The translations under genes were made by a program, and so were the position numbers. Under the pieces are notes generated by a model. The model was not told the origin of the DNA and made no database searches. It saw nothing but the letters and a program-made list of their open reading frames with translations. A DNA stretch of 64,000 nt, from positions 1-64,000 of the forward strand of contig DASUVX010000080.1 in NCBI GenBank assembly GCA_036378735.1. Reading direction: 5' to 3'. Below are positions 24,495-33,693 of this stretch, piece by piece. Positions within the stretch are counted from its first letter, which is position 1. Every line of letters begins with the position of its first letter. This DNA is from GCA-003244245 sp036378735 (GTDB lineage: Bacteria; Actinomycetota; Actinomycetes; Mycobacteriales; Pseudonocardiaceae).

Positions 24495-25364
24495 ATGGTC
24501 CCCAATGCGACGAAAACCAGCTGGCAGCAGGGCCAGGACGCGCTGCGCGAGGAGGTCGGCCGAGTCACGACTCTGCTGCGGTCCATCGAGGATCCGCTGC
24601 CTGCTGCGGTGGGGCAGTGGAACCTGGGTGAGGTGGCCATGCACCTGTCCCAGGTATGGGGCGGCGTGTCTGGATTAGCCAGGCAGGACCTGACGCAGTT
24701 CGACGAGTTGGTGCCCAGTCTCACCGGCGCGGCCGGCGATGCGCCACTGCGGAACATCGGGGAGCTGGGCGAGATGACCGTCCTCGCGGTGAAATCCGAC
24801 CCTGAACGGGATCCGCGGGTGCTGGCCGATCGCATCGAAGCCCAAGCGCAGGAGTACCTCAGCGCATGTGTGGGGACGGATCCTCAGGCGCCACGTCCGT
24901 GGCTGGTGCAAGGCGTCACTGTCGATCAGTCGATGCTGACCTACCACCTGCTCAACGAGACTGTGATGCACGGTTACGACATCGCGCATGCCGCCGGGCG
25001 TCGGTGGAAGATCGAGCCCGTCCATGCCGCGATGGTGGTGGGACGATTCCTCATTCCGGTGATGCGGGCCCTCGGCCGGACAATGGTGGACGCCGGCACG
25101 GCAGCAGGCCTGCACGCCACCTACGACGTCCGGATCCGGGGAGGGGACCATTTCCATTTCATCTTCAAAGATGGTGCGCTCAGCGTCGAAGATCCTTCCC
25201 CGCGCACTGTCGATTGCCATATCTCTGCCGATCCGGTGGCGTTTCTCATGGTCGCCTGGGCCCGTCAGAGTCAGTGGACGGCGATCGCCACGGGCAAGCT
25301 GCTGGCCTGGGGTCGCAAGCCGTGGCTGGGCCCGAAGTTCCGGGGCCTGATGCGCAACCCCTAG
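24495..25364 (+). CDS. mycothiol-dependent maleylpyruvate isomerase-like/SCP2 protein (copy 2)
   Basis: Tandem paralogue of the preceding gene with the same architecture: VGQWNLGEVAMHLSQVWGG, LLNETVMHGYDIAHA and a C-terminal SCP2-like DCHISADPVAFLMVAWARQ, then GKLLAWGRKPWLG. The copies align end to end but differ at many positions, so the duplication is old. ATG 24495 begins MVPNATKTSW. The metal-binding histidines are retained in both, which argues that both are active. Confidence 0.85.
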   Translation: MVPNATKTSWQQGQDALREEVGRVTTLLRSIEDPLPAAVGQWNLGEVAMHLSQVWGGVSGLARQDLTQFDELVPSLTGAAGDAPLRNIGELGEMTVLAVKSDPERDPRVLADRIEAQAQEYLSACVGTDPQAPRPWLVQGVTVDQSMLTYHLLNETVMHGYDIAHAAGRRWKIEPVHAAMVVGRFLIPVMRALGRTMVDAGTAAGLHATYDVRIRGGDHFHFIFKDGALSVEDPSPRTVDCHISADPVAFLMVAWARQSQWTAIATGKLLAWGRKPWLGPKFRGLMRNP

Positions 25365-25398
25365 GAATGCGCCCTAGAAACGGGCGCAGCGGCGTAAC

Positions 25399-28293
25399 GT
25401 GCCCGATGTGCCGCTGCCGTTTCTTGGTCGCACCGGGGAGTTGGCAGCACTGCGGCGCCTGCTGCACAGCACCAGCCACGGCGCCGGCGACGCCGCCGTC
25501 GTGCAGGGCGAGGCCGGGATGGGCAAGACTCGGCTGATTGCCGAGATCAAGGCCCAGGCCGCTGAGGAGGGGTTCCAGGTCCTGTCGGGCGCCACCGACG
25601 AGCTGAGCCAGGACCGCCCATTCGCAGCGTTGCTCGAGGCATTCGAACTGAGGGCCGAATCCTCCGATCCGCAACGAGCCGAGATCGCTCAACTTATTGT
25701 TGCCGACGCGGTCCCGTTCGGGGCTGCGGATCTCAGTTTTCGGGTCACCGACGCGGTGGTGTCATTGCTTGAGCGGCTTGCCAGCGAATCGCCCGTCGTG
25801 GTGGCACTCGAGGACCTGCACTGGGCCGATCCCGCCACGCTGCGTGCCGTCCGCGCCATCGGCGCGGCTCTGACGCACCTCCCGGTCGTGCTGCTCGTCA
25901 CCGTGCGGCCCTTTCCGGCACGCCCCGAGCTGGCGCGGTTGATCGAGGAGTTGGTCGACAACGGCGCAGTGCAGTTGACGCTGGCTGCGCTGGACGATCT
26001 TACCGTGACCGCCCTTGCAGCAGCGGTTGCCGGTGCGCCGCCAGGGATCGGGCTATCCGGGCAGCTTTCGGGGGCGGCGGGCAACCCCCTGTTCGTCATC
26101 GAACTGGTCAAAGCGTTGCGCGACCAGAAGGTGTTGACGGTGCACAGCGGACGAGCCGAGGTCGCCGATCGCGTGCTGCCGACCACCCTGCCGATGACCA
26201 TCCTGCGGCGTATGAGCTTCCTGCCCCTAGCCACCCTGGAGATCCTTAAGGTCGCGGCGGTCCTCGGGCGGGAGTTTTCCGTGGCTGAACTTGCCACGGT
26301 CACCGGCCGCAGTGCCGTCGGGCTGCTGCCCGAGCTCGATGCGGCCTTGCGGGCAGGCCTGCTGGGCCAGACGGCGACCGGAGGGCTCGCGTTTCGCCAT
26401 GAACTCATGCGAGAAGCGCTTTACTACGACCTCGCCGCCCCCCTCCGCCAGGGCATCCATCGAGAAGTGGCCAGATCTTTAGCCGCCGCCGGCATTCCCC
26501 TTGCGCGGCTGGCCGATCATCTGTTCCTTGGGGCCAGCGCGACCGATCCCGAGTCACTCGGATGGCTCCGGCGGGCAGCTGCCGAAGCCGCGCCGCGCTT
26601 CCCGGCAGTGGCGGGCCGGCTCTGCGAGCGGGCGTTCGAGCTCACCGACGCCGACGATCCGGACCATGATGCGGTGGCTGCGGAGTTGGCGCCGTTGCTG
26701 CTCCAGACCGGTCGGCCCAAGGACGCCGAGCGGATTGCCCGGGAGGTGCTCGCCCGCGGCGCAACGGCGCGCGTCGAGGTTTCCCTGCGCCGCGCGCTGG
26801 GTGAGGTGCTATGGGCAATGGGCTGGCTGGAGCCGGCGGTCGGTGAGCTCGAAGCGGTCGCACGCGTCCCGGGTGCATTGGACCGCGATCGGGCGGGTGC
26901 GCTGGCCCTGGCCGCCAATATCAGGCTGTTCGTGGGCGATCAGCATGGAGCGCGCGCTCAGGCCCAGCGTGCTCGGGTGCTGGCCGCAGACGACGACTTC
27001 GTGTGCTGCCTCGTTGCGCAGACCCTGGCCGTCGCCGCCGACGCCCGCGGCGAGGTGACCCAGGCGGTGGCGCTGGCGCAGCAAGCTGTTGAGATTGCGG
27101 CTCGTAGCCGAGATCTCCGGGTCGGCCACCTGCACCCGCAGTTCCATCTCGGAATGGTGTTGCTGGACGCCGATCGCCGGGACGACGCGTTGGCTGCGCT
27201 TGCGCTGGGCCGGCAGCTGGGTGAGCAGCGTGGCAACGTGATGTGGCTGCCGCTGTATCACGCACTGCTGGCGCTCACCCGATCTGCTAGCGGGCAGCTG
27301 ACCGACGCGCTGGCCGAGGTGCATGCCGGTCTGCTGCTCGCTGACGAGGTCGGCACCCGGTTGCATGCCGCTGTCCTGCATGGCGTCGCCGCCTGGATCG
27401 CGCTTCAACAGGGCGACATCGCCACCGGTGAGGCCCGCATGGTCGATGCCGTGGAGGAGCTCAAGGCATCGGTCAGCCAGGACTGGCAGCTCACCGCCGC
27501 CGCCGGTGGCCTGCGGATGGCAGGAGCGCGCTGGCCGCTGGAGTGGGGCCTGTGGGTCCAGGCGCAGCTGTGGGAAGCCCGGGGCGACACCGGCCAGGCA
27601 CTATCGCTGCTGAAGGATGCGTGGGAGCTGGCGGCTCCGTTGCGCTTCTGCCTGTCCCACCGGTTCGTGGGTCCCGATCTGGTCCGGCTGGCCGTCGCAG
27701 CGGGTGACCGCGAGGCAGCGCAGGCCGTGGCACAGGACATAGCTGACGGCGCCCGCCGTGCCCGGGTGGCGAGCGCGGCAGCGGTAGCCCTGCGCTGCCA
27801 AGGCCTGCTGGCCGACGATCCCGACGTCCTGCTGGCCGCCGTGCACCGATACCGCGAGGCGCCGTCGACCATAGAGTTGGCGCTGACCTGCGAGGATGCC
27901 GGTGCAGCACTGGCCCGGACCGGCCGCGGCGCAGCGGCAGTGCCAGTCTTGGACGAGGCGCTGGACTTCTACCTGCGCTGCGGGATGCAGCGTGGTGCGG
28001 CCCGGGTACATGCCGCGCTGCGGGCGCTCGGTGTCCGGCGCCGGTGGGCAGGCCGGCGACGCCGGCCGCCGGTGGGCTGGGATAGCTTGACCGCCAGCGA
28101 GCTCGGCGTCGCCCGGATGGCGGCCGAGGGCCTGACCAACCCGCAGATCGGCGATCGGCTGTTCATCTCCCGGCGTACCGTGGCCACCCACCTGGCCAGC
28201 GTGTTCCGCAAGCTCGGGATCACCAACCGGGTCCAGCTGGCCGCCGAAGCCAGTCGCCGTGCCACCCGCACCAGACGGGGTTCTGGGGCGTAG
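25399..28293 (+). CDS. LuxR-family ATPase regulator (LAL type)
   Basis: A 964-residue regulator. An N-terminal AAA/NB domain has FLGRTGELAALRRLL, the P-loop QGEAGMGKTRLIAEI (about 36-50) and VVALEDLHWADPATL (Walker B). The middle 550 residues are TPR-like helices. A C-terminal LuxR HTH carries LTASELGVARMAAEGLTNPQ followed by RRTVATHLASVFRKLGI. LAL regulators activate catabolic or secondary-metabolite genes in response to a small ligand, with ATP binding. GTG 25399 is the first start. Its stop lies four bases from the stop of the convergent sigma-factor gene. Confidence 0.93.
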   Translation: MPDVPLPFLGRTGELAALRRLLHSTSHGAGDAAVVQGEAGMGKTRLIAEIKAQAAEEGFQVLSGATDELSQDRPFAALLEAFELRAESSDPQRAEIAQLIVADAVPFGAADLSFRVTDAVVSLLERLASESPVVVALEDLHWADPATLRAVRAIGAALTHLPVVLLVTVRPFPARPELARLIEELVDNGAVQLTLAALDDLTVTALAAAVAGAPPGIGLSGQLSGAAGNPLFVIELVKALRDQKVLTVHSGRAEVADRVLPTTLPMTILRRMSFLPLATLEILKVAAVLGREFSVAELATVTGRSAVGLLPELDAALRAGLLGQTATGGLAFRHELMREALYYDLAAPLRQGIHREVARSLAAAGIPLARLADHLFLGASATDPESLGWLRRAAAEAAPRFPAVAGRLCERAFELTDADDPDHDAVAAELAPLLLQTGRPKDAERIAREVLARGATARVEVSLRRALGEVLWAMGWLEPAVGELEAVARVPGALDRDRAGALALAANIRLFVGDQHGARAQAQRARVLAADDDFVCCLVAQTLAVAADARGEVTQAVALAQQAVEIAARSRDLRVGHLHPQFHLGMVLLDADRRDDALAALALGRQLGEQRGNVMWLPLYHALLALTRSASGQLTDALAEVHAGLLLADEVGTRLHAAVLHGVAAWIALQQGDIATGEARMVDAVEELKASVSQDWQLTAAAGGLRMAGARWPLEWGLWVQAQLWEARGDTGQALSLLKDAWELAAPLRFCLSHRFVGPDLVRLAVAAGDREAAQAVAQDIADGARRARVASAAAVALRCQGLLADDPDVLLAAVHRYREAPSTIELALTCEDAGAALARTGRGAAAVPVLDEALDFYLRCGMQRGAARVHAALRALGVRRRWAGRRRRPPVGWDSLTASELGVARMAAEGLTNPQIGDRLFISRRTVATHLASVFRKLGITNRVQLAAEASRRATRTRRGSGA

Positions 28294-28297
28294 CTGG

Positions 28298-29482
28298 TTA
28301 TGGATCGAGGCGGGAGCGGCGGTTCTGCAGGAACGTCCGCTCGGTGTGGTTGGTGGCCAGGGCGATCGCCTCGTCGTAGGCGGCGAGGGCTTCTGTGCTG
28401 CGTCCGAGCCGGGCCAGCAGGTTGGCCCTGGTGGCGGGGAGCAGGTGGTAGCCCGGAAGGTCCAGGCTCTCGATGGTGGCCAGCGCCAGCGCGGGGCCGT
28501 GCACCTCGGCGACGGCGACCGCCCGGTTGAGGGCGACGATCGGTGTCGGGGTGTGGTGGAGGAGCTGGTCGTAGAGCGCCAGCACCTGGGCCCAGTCGGT
28601 GGTGGGGCCATCGGTGTGCACGGCGTTGATGGCGGCCTGGAGTTGGTAGGGGCCGGGTCGGTCACGGCGCAGGCAGCGGCGCACGAGGTCGTGGCCCTCG
28701 GCGATCAGTTCCCGGTCCCAGAGTGACCGGTCCTGCTCGGCGAAGGTCACCAGCTCGCCGGAGGATCCCACCCGGGCCGGCCGGCGGGCTTCGGTGAGCA
28801 ACAGCAGGGCGAGCAGCCCGATCACTTCCGGTTCGTCAGGCATCAACGCGGCAAGCGCCCTGGCCAGGCGGACGGCCTCCAGGCACAGGTCGGTGCGCAG
28901 CAGCGCCCCGGACGTCGAGGTGTAGCCCTCATTGAAGATCAGGTAGAGCACGGTCAGCACCGGAGGTAGCCGGTCGGGAAGCTCGCCGGCGCCGGGCACC
29001 CGGTAGGGGATGGCGGCGTCGCGGATCTTTTTCTTGGCGCGCACGATCCGCTGGGCGATGGTCGCCTCGGGTACGAGGTAGGCCCGGGCGATCTCCGCTA
29101 CCTCGAGCCCGCCAAGCAGGCGCAGGGTGAGCGCGGTCTGCGCGAGGGGTGACAGCGCCGGGTGGCAGCAGGTGAAGATCAGCCGGAGCTGGTCGTCGTG
29201 CACCGGTCCCACCTCCCGGGGCTCATCGGGTTGGTGCAGCAGGAGCGCTTGGGCGTGCCGGGCCTCGCGCGTCGATTCCCGGCGCAGCCGGTCGATGGCC
29301 CGGTTGCGGGCGGTGGTCACGATCCAGGCGCCGGGGTTGGGCGGTGGCACCTCCCACTTCTGCAGGGCGACCGCGAACGCGTCCTGGACTGCCTCCTCGG
29401 CGAGGCCGATGTCGCCGAGGAGGCGGGCCAGGGTGGCCACGCACCGGCCGTATTCCGCCCGGTAGACGCTGTCCATGTCCAT
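28298..29482 (-). CDS. ECF42-type RNA polymerase sigma factor
   Basis: Region 2 (MDSVYRAEYGRCVATLARLL then AEEAVQDAFAVALQKWEVPP) and region 4 (LTLRLLGGLEVAEIARAYLV) are followed by a long C-terminal TPR-like extension (FNEGYTSTSGALLRTDLCLEA, VLALYDQLLHHTPTPIVALN), the hallmark of group ECF42. Its partner in such loci is a DGPF/YCII protein, and exactly such a gene lies 21 bases upstream, after a DUF6069 gene. No anti-sigma gene is present; the TPR extension is thought to control activity. The stop is four bases from the end of the convergent LuxR gene. Confidence 0.93.
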   Translation of the reverse strand: MDMDSVYRAEYGRCVATLARLLGDIGLAEEAVQDAFAVALQKWEVPPPNPGAWIVTTARNRAIDRLRRESTREARHAQALLLHQPDEPREVGPVHDDQLRLIFTCCHPALSPLAQTALTLRLLGGLEVAEIARAYLVPEATIAQRIVRAKKKIRDAAIPYRVPGAGELPDRLPPVLTVLYLIFNEGYTSTSGALLRTDLCLEAVRLARALAALMPDEPEVIGLLALLLLTEARRPARVGSSGELVTFAEQDRSLWDRELIAEGHDLVRRCLRRDRPGPYQLQAAINAVHTDGPTTDWAQVLALYDQLLHHTPTPIVALNRAVAVAEVHGPALALATIESLDLPGYHLLPATRANLLARLGRSTEALAAYDEAIALATNHTERTFLQNRRSRLDP

Positions 29483-29503
29483 GTCGGTGCCCCGGGTTCG
29501 GGC

Positions 29504-29866
29504 TCACTCCCCAGGCTCGTCGTCGAAGGGCCGTACCTCGACGGGGTTCATGCACGCCTGCGCGCACTTCTCGGCCCAGACCAGCGCCTGGTCGAGGTCG
29601 GCACAGCGGATGACCCAGAACCCGCCGAGATGTTCCTTCGTCTCGGCGAACGGCCCGTCGGTCATCGTGGTCACGCCTCCCTCGACGCGGACGACGGTGG
29701 CACTGTCCGGGGGTAACAGGCCCCCACCGAAGACCCAGACACCAGCGCTGCGCAACTCAGCATTGACCTGGTCGACCTGGGCGAACATGGTCTGCATTTC
29801 CTCGGCCGATGGCATCGGTGCGCCCTCGACGGTGTGCACTGCAAGTAGGTACTGCTTCATGGTCAC
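29504..29866 (-). CDS. YCII/DGPF-domain protein
   Basis: A 120-residue ferredoxin-like-fold protein. MKQYLLAVHTVEGAP opens the domain and TDGPFAETKEHLGGFWVI contains the DGPF motif that names the family. These proteins are the characteristic targets and neighbours of ECF42 sigma factors, and their biochemical role is unsettled. It sits between DUF6069 (29 bases upstream) and the sigma gene (21 bases downstream), so the three form one operon. Confidence 0.93.
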   Translation of the reverse strand: MTMKQYLLAVHTVEGAPMPSAEEMQTMFAQVDQVNAELRSAGVWVFGGGLLPPDSATVVRVEGGVTTMTDGPFAETKEHLGGFWVIRCADLDQALVWAEKCAQACMNPVEVRPFDDEPGE

Positions 29867-29895
29867 TCCTTAATGAGTTGCGGGATAGACGGGTG

Positions 29896-30309
29896 TCAGG
29901 CGACGAGCCGGCGCGCGACGGCCGGGATGACGATCGCAGCGGCGACCAGATGCGTCAGCATTAGCAGCGCCTTCGTGGCCGGGGTGGCGTCCGCGATCAC
30001 GTCCGGCATGAGGGACAGCATGGTGAGCACAACGGTGCTGCGGATAAAGGTGCTGCGCGGGCGACGGGCCGCGCGGGACAGGACTGCAGCAAGGACCAGA
30101 CCGACCAGCGAGAACAAGGCGGTCAGCACGGCGAACCCGAGGACCGGGATCGGAGCGCCACCGACATCGAGGCTGATCCCTACTGCATGGCCCGCGGCAG
30201 CGACGATCGTGGTGGCGCCGCTGGCGAGGGCAGCGGCAACGACACCGGTCCCGACGAGCGAGCCGGTCGGCGCGGTGATGCTGGGGACGGCGGGGTAGGT
30301 CGCGGACAT
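29896..30309 (-). CDS. DUF6069-like four-span membrane protein
   Basis: A 137-residue protein with four hydrophobic spans (GTGVVAAALASGATTIVAAA, VLGFAVLTALFSLVGLVLAA, a third after RPRSTFIR, and THLVAAAIVIPAVARRL). The pattern matches the DUF6069 family that often accompanies ECF42 loci. It is the first gene of the operon, and a candidate ECF-type promoter lies just upstream at 30362-30388. Confidence 0.75.
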   Translation of the reverse strand: MSATYPAVPSITAPTGSLVGTGVVAAALASGATTIVAAAGHAVGISLDVGGAPIPVLGFAVLTALFSLVGLVLAAVLSRAARRPRSTFIRSTVVLTMLSLMPDVIADATPATKALLMLTHLVAAAIVIPAVARRLVA

Positions 30310-30361
30310 GGTGGCCTCCGGTGGGGTGACGGCCGGCCCTGTGCCGGTCTCTCACCAGGGC

Positions 30362-30388
30362 TACGAATGGGATCGACCCCAGTCGACA
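30362..30388 (-). promoter_or_regulatory. candidate ECF42 promoter of the DUF6069-DGPF-sigma operon
   Basis: On the minus strand TGTCGA (30388-30383) is followed after 17 bases by CGTA (30365-30362), 53 bases before the DUF6069 start. TGTCGA in the -35 region is the motif I recall being reported for ECF42 regulons. The arrangement implies autoregulation of the operon. Confidence 0.5.
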
Positions 30389-30569
30389 CGTCCGACAGGA
30401 ATTTCTCCACGAATCTCCCGCGCACGGTCCGCCCTAGATGGAGGCACACCGCACGAGTGGCCCCGGCGCCACGCTCTCGAGGGAGGCAGGCTCGTCGAAC
30501 GACCCGACGAAGATCCTCAACCCGATGCCGTCAAACAGTCTGGCATCGGTTTCGTAAACGAGACTCCCC

Positions 30570-31940
30570 TCAGGTGCCTTGCACCGGCGGCAGCGGTCCC
30601 ACGTGGCCGGGCAGCCCAGAGCCACCGGCCCGCCGGCCGCGGGCGCGCCCGTAGCGTTCGTGGGCTGCCTGTTTGCTCACCCCCAGCGACTGGCCGATGT
30701 CCGTCCAGGGTGCACCTCGCGTCCGGGCCAGCCGTACCAACCTGGCTCGCCACCGGTCAACCACTCGCGCGAGCGCCTCGACGGCGGTCAAGGCTTCCAG
30801 AACCGGTTCGATATGGCGCCGTTCGCTGGTCACGGCGGTGACTCGTTGCGTTTCGGCAGCGTCTTGCGGAAGGTAGCGGCCGAAACGCTCGGCGGCATGC
30901 AGTGCCTCGTAGGTCTGCCACGGCAACGGCGTCGGCCCGGCAGGCACGGCGGGACGGATACGCGGCGGCGCCGGAGCCGGCTCGCCGGTGTCTCTTGGCG
31001 GTTCCTCTGCGGCGGAGAGCTTCAGGTACACCCGGGTGGTGGTGCCCTGCGGGCACGAGTGGTGCTGCACGAGATCCGACAGGTGATGAACCATCAGCAG
31101 GCTACGGCCGTCCGGTTTCCTGGGGTCGGCGAGTGGACTGCCTGCGGGCAGGTCTCTGATGTGCCCGGCATTGCGGACATCGCAAACCAGGTAGCCGCGC
31201 TCAGCCCAGATCCGCAGGCTGCCGGTCCCTCCGCCATGAACCAGACTTCGTGCCACCAACTCGCCGACGATCAGCTTGAGCTCTGCGTGATCGCCGGTGT
31301 GGCCGAGCCGGGTGGCCTGATCGCACGCGAACTGTCCGGCCAGCGCGGCCCTGGCGGCATCGAAGGTGAAGCTGGGACCCATTGTGTGCGAGCAGAGCCG
31401 GTCGTCGGTGATGACACGTTCCGGAGCGAAACGGGTGCTGGCGCGTTCACCGTGCGCATCGATCAGCCGCGGGTGGTTGAGCTCGACCTCGGCCAGGGTC
31501 TGGGGACCCACCACGTCGGCGTCATAGGGGCACAGCATGCTCACCAGTCGACCGCTGAGCGCGATGTTGATCAAAGCTTCTTGATGCGCGCACGTGGGGT
31601 ACTCCCGCACGGCGCGTCCGGTCCACAGCTGCTCGGCGACGATTCGCACCCGCCCGGACGGGTGGGCATCAGCGAAGGCGCGCAGCACGTTGGGGATGAT
31701 CCGCCCCGGGTGCCGGCCGGAGCGCGTCATATCCAGCAGCCGGACCCGTTCCGCGTCGGTACCCAGCTCGGTGAGGATGAGCCGCAGGTTCGGTCCCGGT
31801 ACTGCCAGGCCGACGGCTTCCCCGGCGGCCAGCCCTTCGCGGATGAACGGCACCGTGCCTGCAAGGTATTCTGCGCTACCGCGGTAGAGCAGCGCCGGGT
31901 GCACAAACTGATCAGCCCGGCGCGGGGCGGGGGCGGTCAC
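30570..31940 (-). CDS. MEDS-HATPase-HTH regulatory fusion
   Basis: A 456-residue protein with three parts. An N-terminal MEDS domain (FVHPALLYRGSAEYLAGTVP, then IREGLAAGEAVGLAVPGPNL; about 10-165) resembles RsbA-type sensors. A GHKL/RsbW-like ATPase module covers about 190-310 (ELKLIVGELVARSLVHGG and CDVRNAGHIRDL). After a Pro-rich linker there is a C-terminal helix-turn-helix (APWTDIGQSLGVSKQAAHER). The first two domains form the common RsbA-like anti-sigma regulator; an attached DNA-binding domain is unusual. The 292 bases between it and the metallopeptidase gene contain no gene. Confidence 0.85.
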   Translation of the reverse strand: MTAPAPRRADQFVHPALLYRGSAEYLAGTVPFIREGLAAGEAVGLAVPGPNLRLILTELGTDAERVRLLDMTRSGRHPGRIIPNVLRAFADAHPSGRVRIVAEQLWTGRAVREYPTCAHQEALINIALSGRLVSMLCPYDADVVGPQTLAEVELNHPRLIDAHGERASTRFAPERVITDDRLCSHTMGPSFTFDAARAALAGQFACDQATRLGHTGDHAELKLIVGELVARSLVHGGGTGSLRIWAERGYLVCDVRNAGHIRDLPAGSPLADPRKPDGRSLLMVHHLSDLVQHHSCPQGTTTRVYLKLSAAEEPPRDTGEPAPAPPRIRPAVPAGPTPLPWQTYEALHAAERFGRYLPQDAAETQRVTAVTSERRHIEPVLEALTAVEALARVVDRWRARLVRLARTRGAPWTDIGQSLGVSKQAAHERYGRARGRRAGGSGLPGHVGPLPPVQGT

Positions 31941-32232
31941 CGCCCCGACGTCCAGTTCAACGTAATCGTGCGGAGACGGCCGCGGGAACCGACGACCAGC
32001 ACACCTACCACCTCGTCTCGACGCGACAAATAGAGGTAGCCGCCGACTGATCGGCAGACCACCTATTTACCGCGCCAAGCCCCGCTACACAGAGTAGGTA
32101 CTAATCAGGGCCGTCACAACCCGCCAGCGGTTTGTTCACAGAAAGTTTTGGCTAAACCACCCGATGGCGTCGGCTTCGCCGATGGCAGGGTCGAATACGC
32201 GGAGCCGGTCGGTTGTCGGCTTGGGGGTTTCG

Positions 32233-32577
32233 TTAGCTCCAGCCCAGTTCATGCAGCCGGTGGTCGGGAATACCGAAGTGATGGGCGACCTCGTGCACGA
32301 CGGTAACCACGACCTCGTGAACCAACTCCTGTTCGTCGCTGCAGATGTCGAGCAGGGCGTCGCGATAGATGGTGATGCGGTCCGGCAACAACCCGCTGTA
32401 CTGCGAGTCCCGCTGGGTGAGAGCGACTCCCTCGTAGAGCCCCAGTAAGCCCGGTTCGTCGGGATTGCGCGGCTCGACGAGCACCACCACATTGTCCATC
32501 GCTGCGGCGAGCTGGGGTGGAATCAAGTCCAGCGCATCAGCCACCAGCTCATCGAACCGGTCGGCGCCTATGATCAT
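32233..32577 (-). CDS. minimal zincin metallopeptidase family protein
   Basis: A 114-residue protein, MIIGADRFDELVADALDLIP, with the zinc site VVHEVAHHFGIPDHRLHELG, that is HExxH plus a downstream Glu. This is the Zincin_1 family whose mycobacterial member (the Rv3836 type, from memory) also neighbours a septum-formation protein. Its ATG overlaps the TGA of the upstream gene, so the two are translationally coupled. The substrate is unknown. Confidence 0.9.
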   Translation of the reverse strand: MIIGADRFDELVADALDLIPPQLAAAMDNVVVLVEPRNPDEPGLLGLYEGVALTQRDSQYSGLLPDRITIYRDALLDICSDEQELVHEVVVTVVHEVAHHFGIPDHRLHELGWS

Positions 32578-33608
32578 CAGGGCGGTGGCGGCGGTGGAGC
32601 ATCGGCCTGGACCACCGGAGGTGTCGCCGCCGGCACCGGTCCCAGATCCCGCGGAGCCGCAGGCGCAGGCTGCTTGCCGATCTGCACCGGCCCCTTCACG
32701 CTGCCGCTAACCGGAGCGAAACCGGAACGATCGGGCAGGAACGCACCGAGTCGGCAGTCCACCCGGGTACTGCCGGCGTGCCAGCTCTGGGCGCGCAGCG
32801 TTTCCCAGAACAACGTGAGGCCCTTGTTCGTAGCCACCGCAGGGCCGCCCGAGTAATCCTTCCCCAGCCGGGTGCATTCGGTGTTCAGCATCTTGTCCTG
32901 CGCGGCTTCGTCGGGATATCCGTTGGGGAAGGCGTTTTTGAGGTCCACCACGCCAACGACTTCGATGGCATGTGGGGCCGCGCAGTCGACTGGGTCGCCC
33001 ACCGATCTGCCGTCGTTGCCCAGGCAGGTGCCGGGCGGATGCACGTCTGATTGGTCCTGGGTCAGCACGTCACCGGTGGTGGCGAACAGCATGCCGGTGC
33101 GGCCGGTGGACTGTACCCCGCAACGCAGCATCCGATCTCCGCTTTGCCAGCCGGCCTCGCTGGGTTTGATCGCCCCCACAGTGAACCGGCCGAAGGGATC
33201 GAAGTGATCGTTCAACGCCTGCGTGGTGCGCTCGGTGCAGCGCTGTACCACCAGTTGCTGCCACTGTCCCGGATCGGGGAATGCCTCGTTGGCGCCGAAA
33301 TCCTGCAGGTCCAGGGTTGCAGTGACCTCGAACAGGTGCGGTTGCGTGCAGCTCACCGCCTTGGCGTCGGTCGCGTCCTGCCGTTGCCAGGTCAAGCACG
33401 TATGCGCGGCAGCCCGCAGCGGCTGCGTGGTGGTCGGCAGGGGCAGGATCGGTGCGACGGCGAGCAGAGCGGCCTTGCTCGTGGGGACCCCGACCGCAAC
33501 CAGCGCCGCCAACGCACCGAGCACGGCTCCGGCGGCAAGCCGTCGTGTGCGGCGGTTGGCGTGCGGCTTCGCACGGGTCACCGGTGCGTCAGGAGGCGGC
33601 ATCCACAC
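32577..33608 (-). CDS. septum formation family membrane protein
   Basis: About 343 residues. A short cytoplasmic start (TRAKPHANRRTRR) and a single span (LAAGAVLGALAALVAVGVPT) are followed by two similar extracytoplasmic modules with conserved Cys pairs (HTCLTWQRQDATDAKAVSC and CLGNDGRSVGDPVDCAAPHA), matching the septum-formation family (Rv3835 type). The C terminus ends in seven or more prolines. It is coupled to the metallopeptidase gene downstream. The start at 33608 may be slightly early. Confidence 0.85.
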   Translation of the reverse strand: MWMPPPDAPVTRAKPHANRRTRRLAAGAVLGALAALVAVGVPTSKAALLAVAPILPLPTTTQPLRAAAHTCLTWQRQDATDAKAVSCTQPHLFEVTATLDLQDFGANEAFPDPGQWQQLVVQRCTERTTQALNDHFDPFGRFTVGAIKPSEAGWQSGDRMLRCGVQSTGRTGMLFATTGDVLTQDQSDVHPPGTCLGNDGRSVGDPVDCAAPHAIEVVGVVDLKNAFPNGYPDEAAQDKMLNTECTRLGKDYSGGPAVATNKGLTLFWETLRAQSWHAGSTRVDCRLGAFLPDRSGFAPVSGSVKGPVQIGKQPAPAAPRDLGPVPAATPPVVQADAPPPPPP

Positions 33609-33693
33609 CTATCTCGCTACTCGACCGAGGTAGCCACCCTAACCGCGGTTAGGCACGCTGGCCATCCCGCGGTTCGGTGCCGGGCAAGCGACC

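Noticed and set aside
30579..32033. 484-codon plus-strand frame opposite the MEDS gene
   Set aside because: Antisense shadow rich in Arg and Gly, while the minus strand has three recognisable domains.
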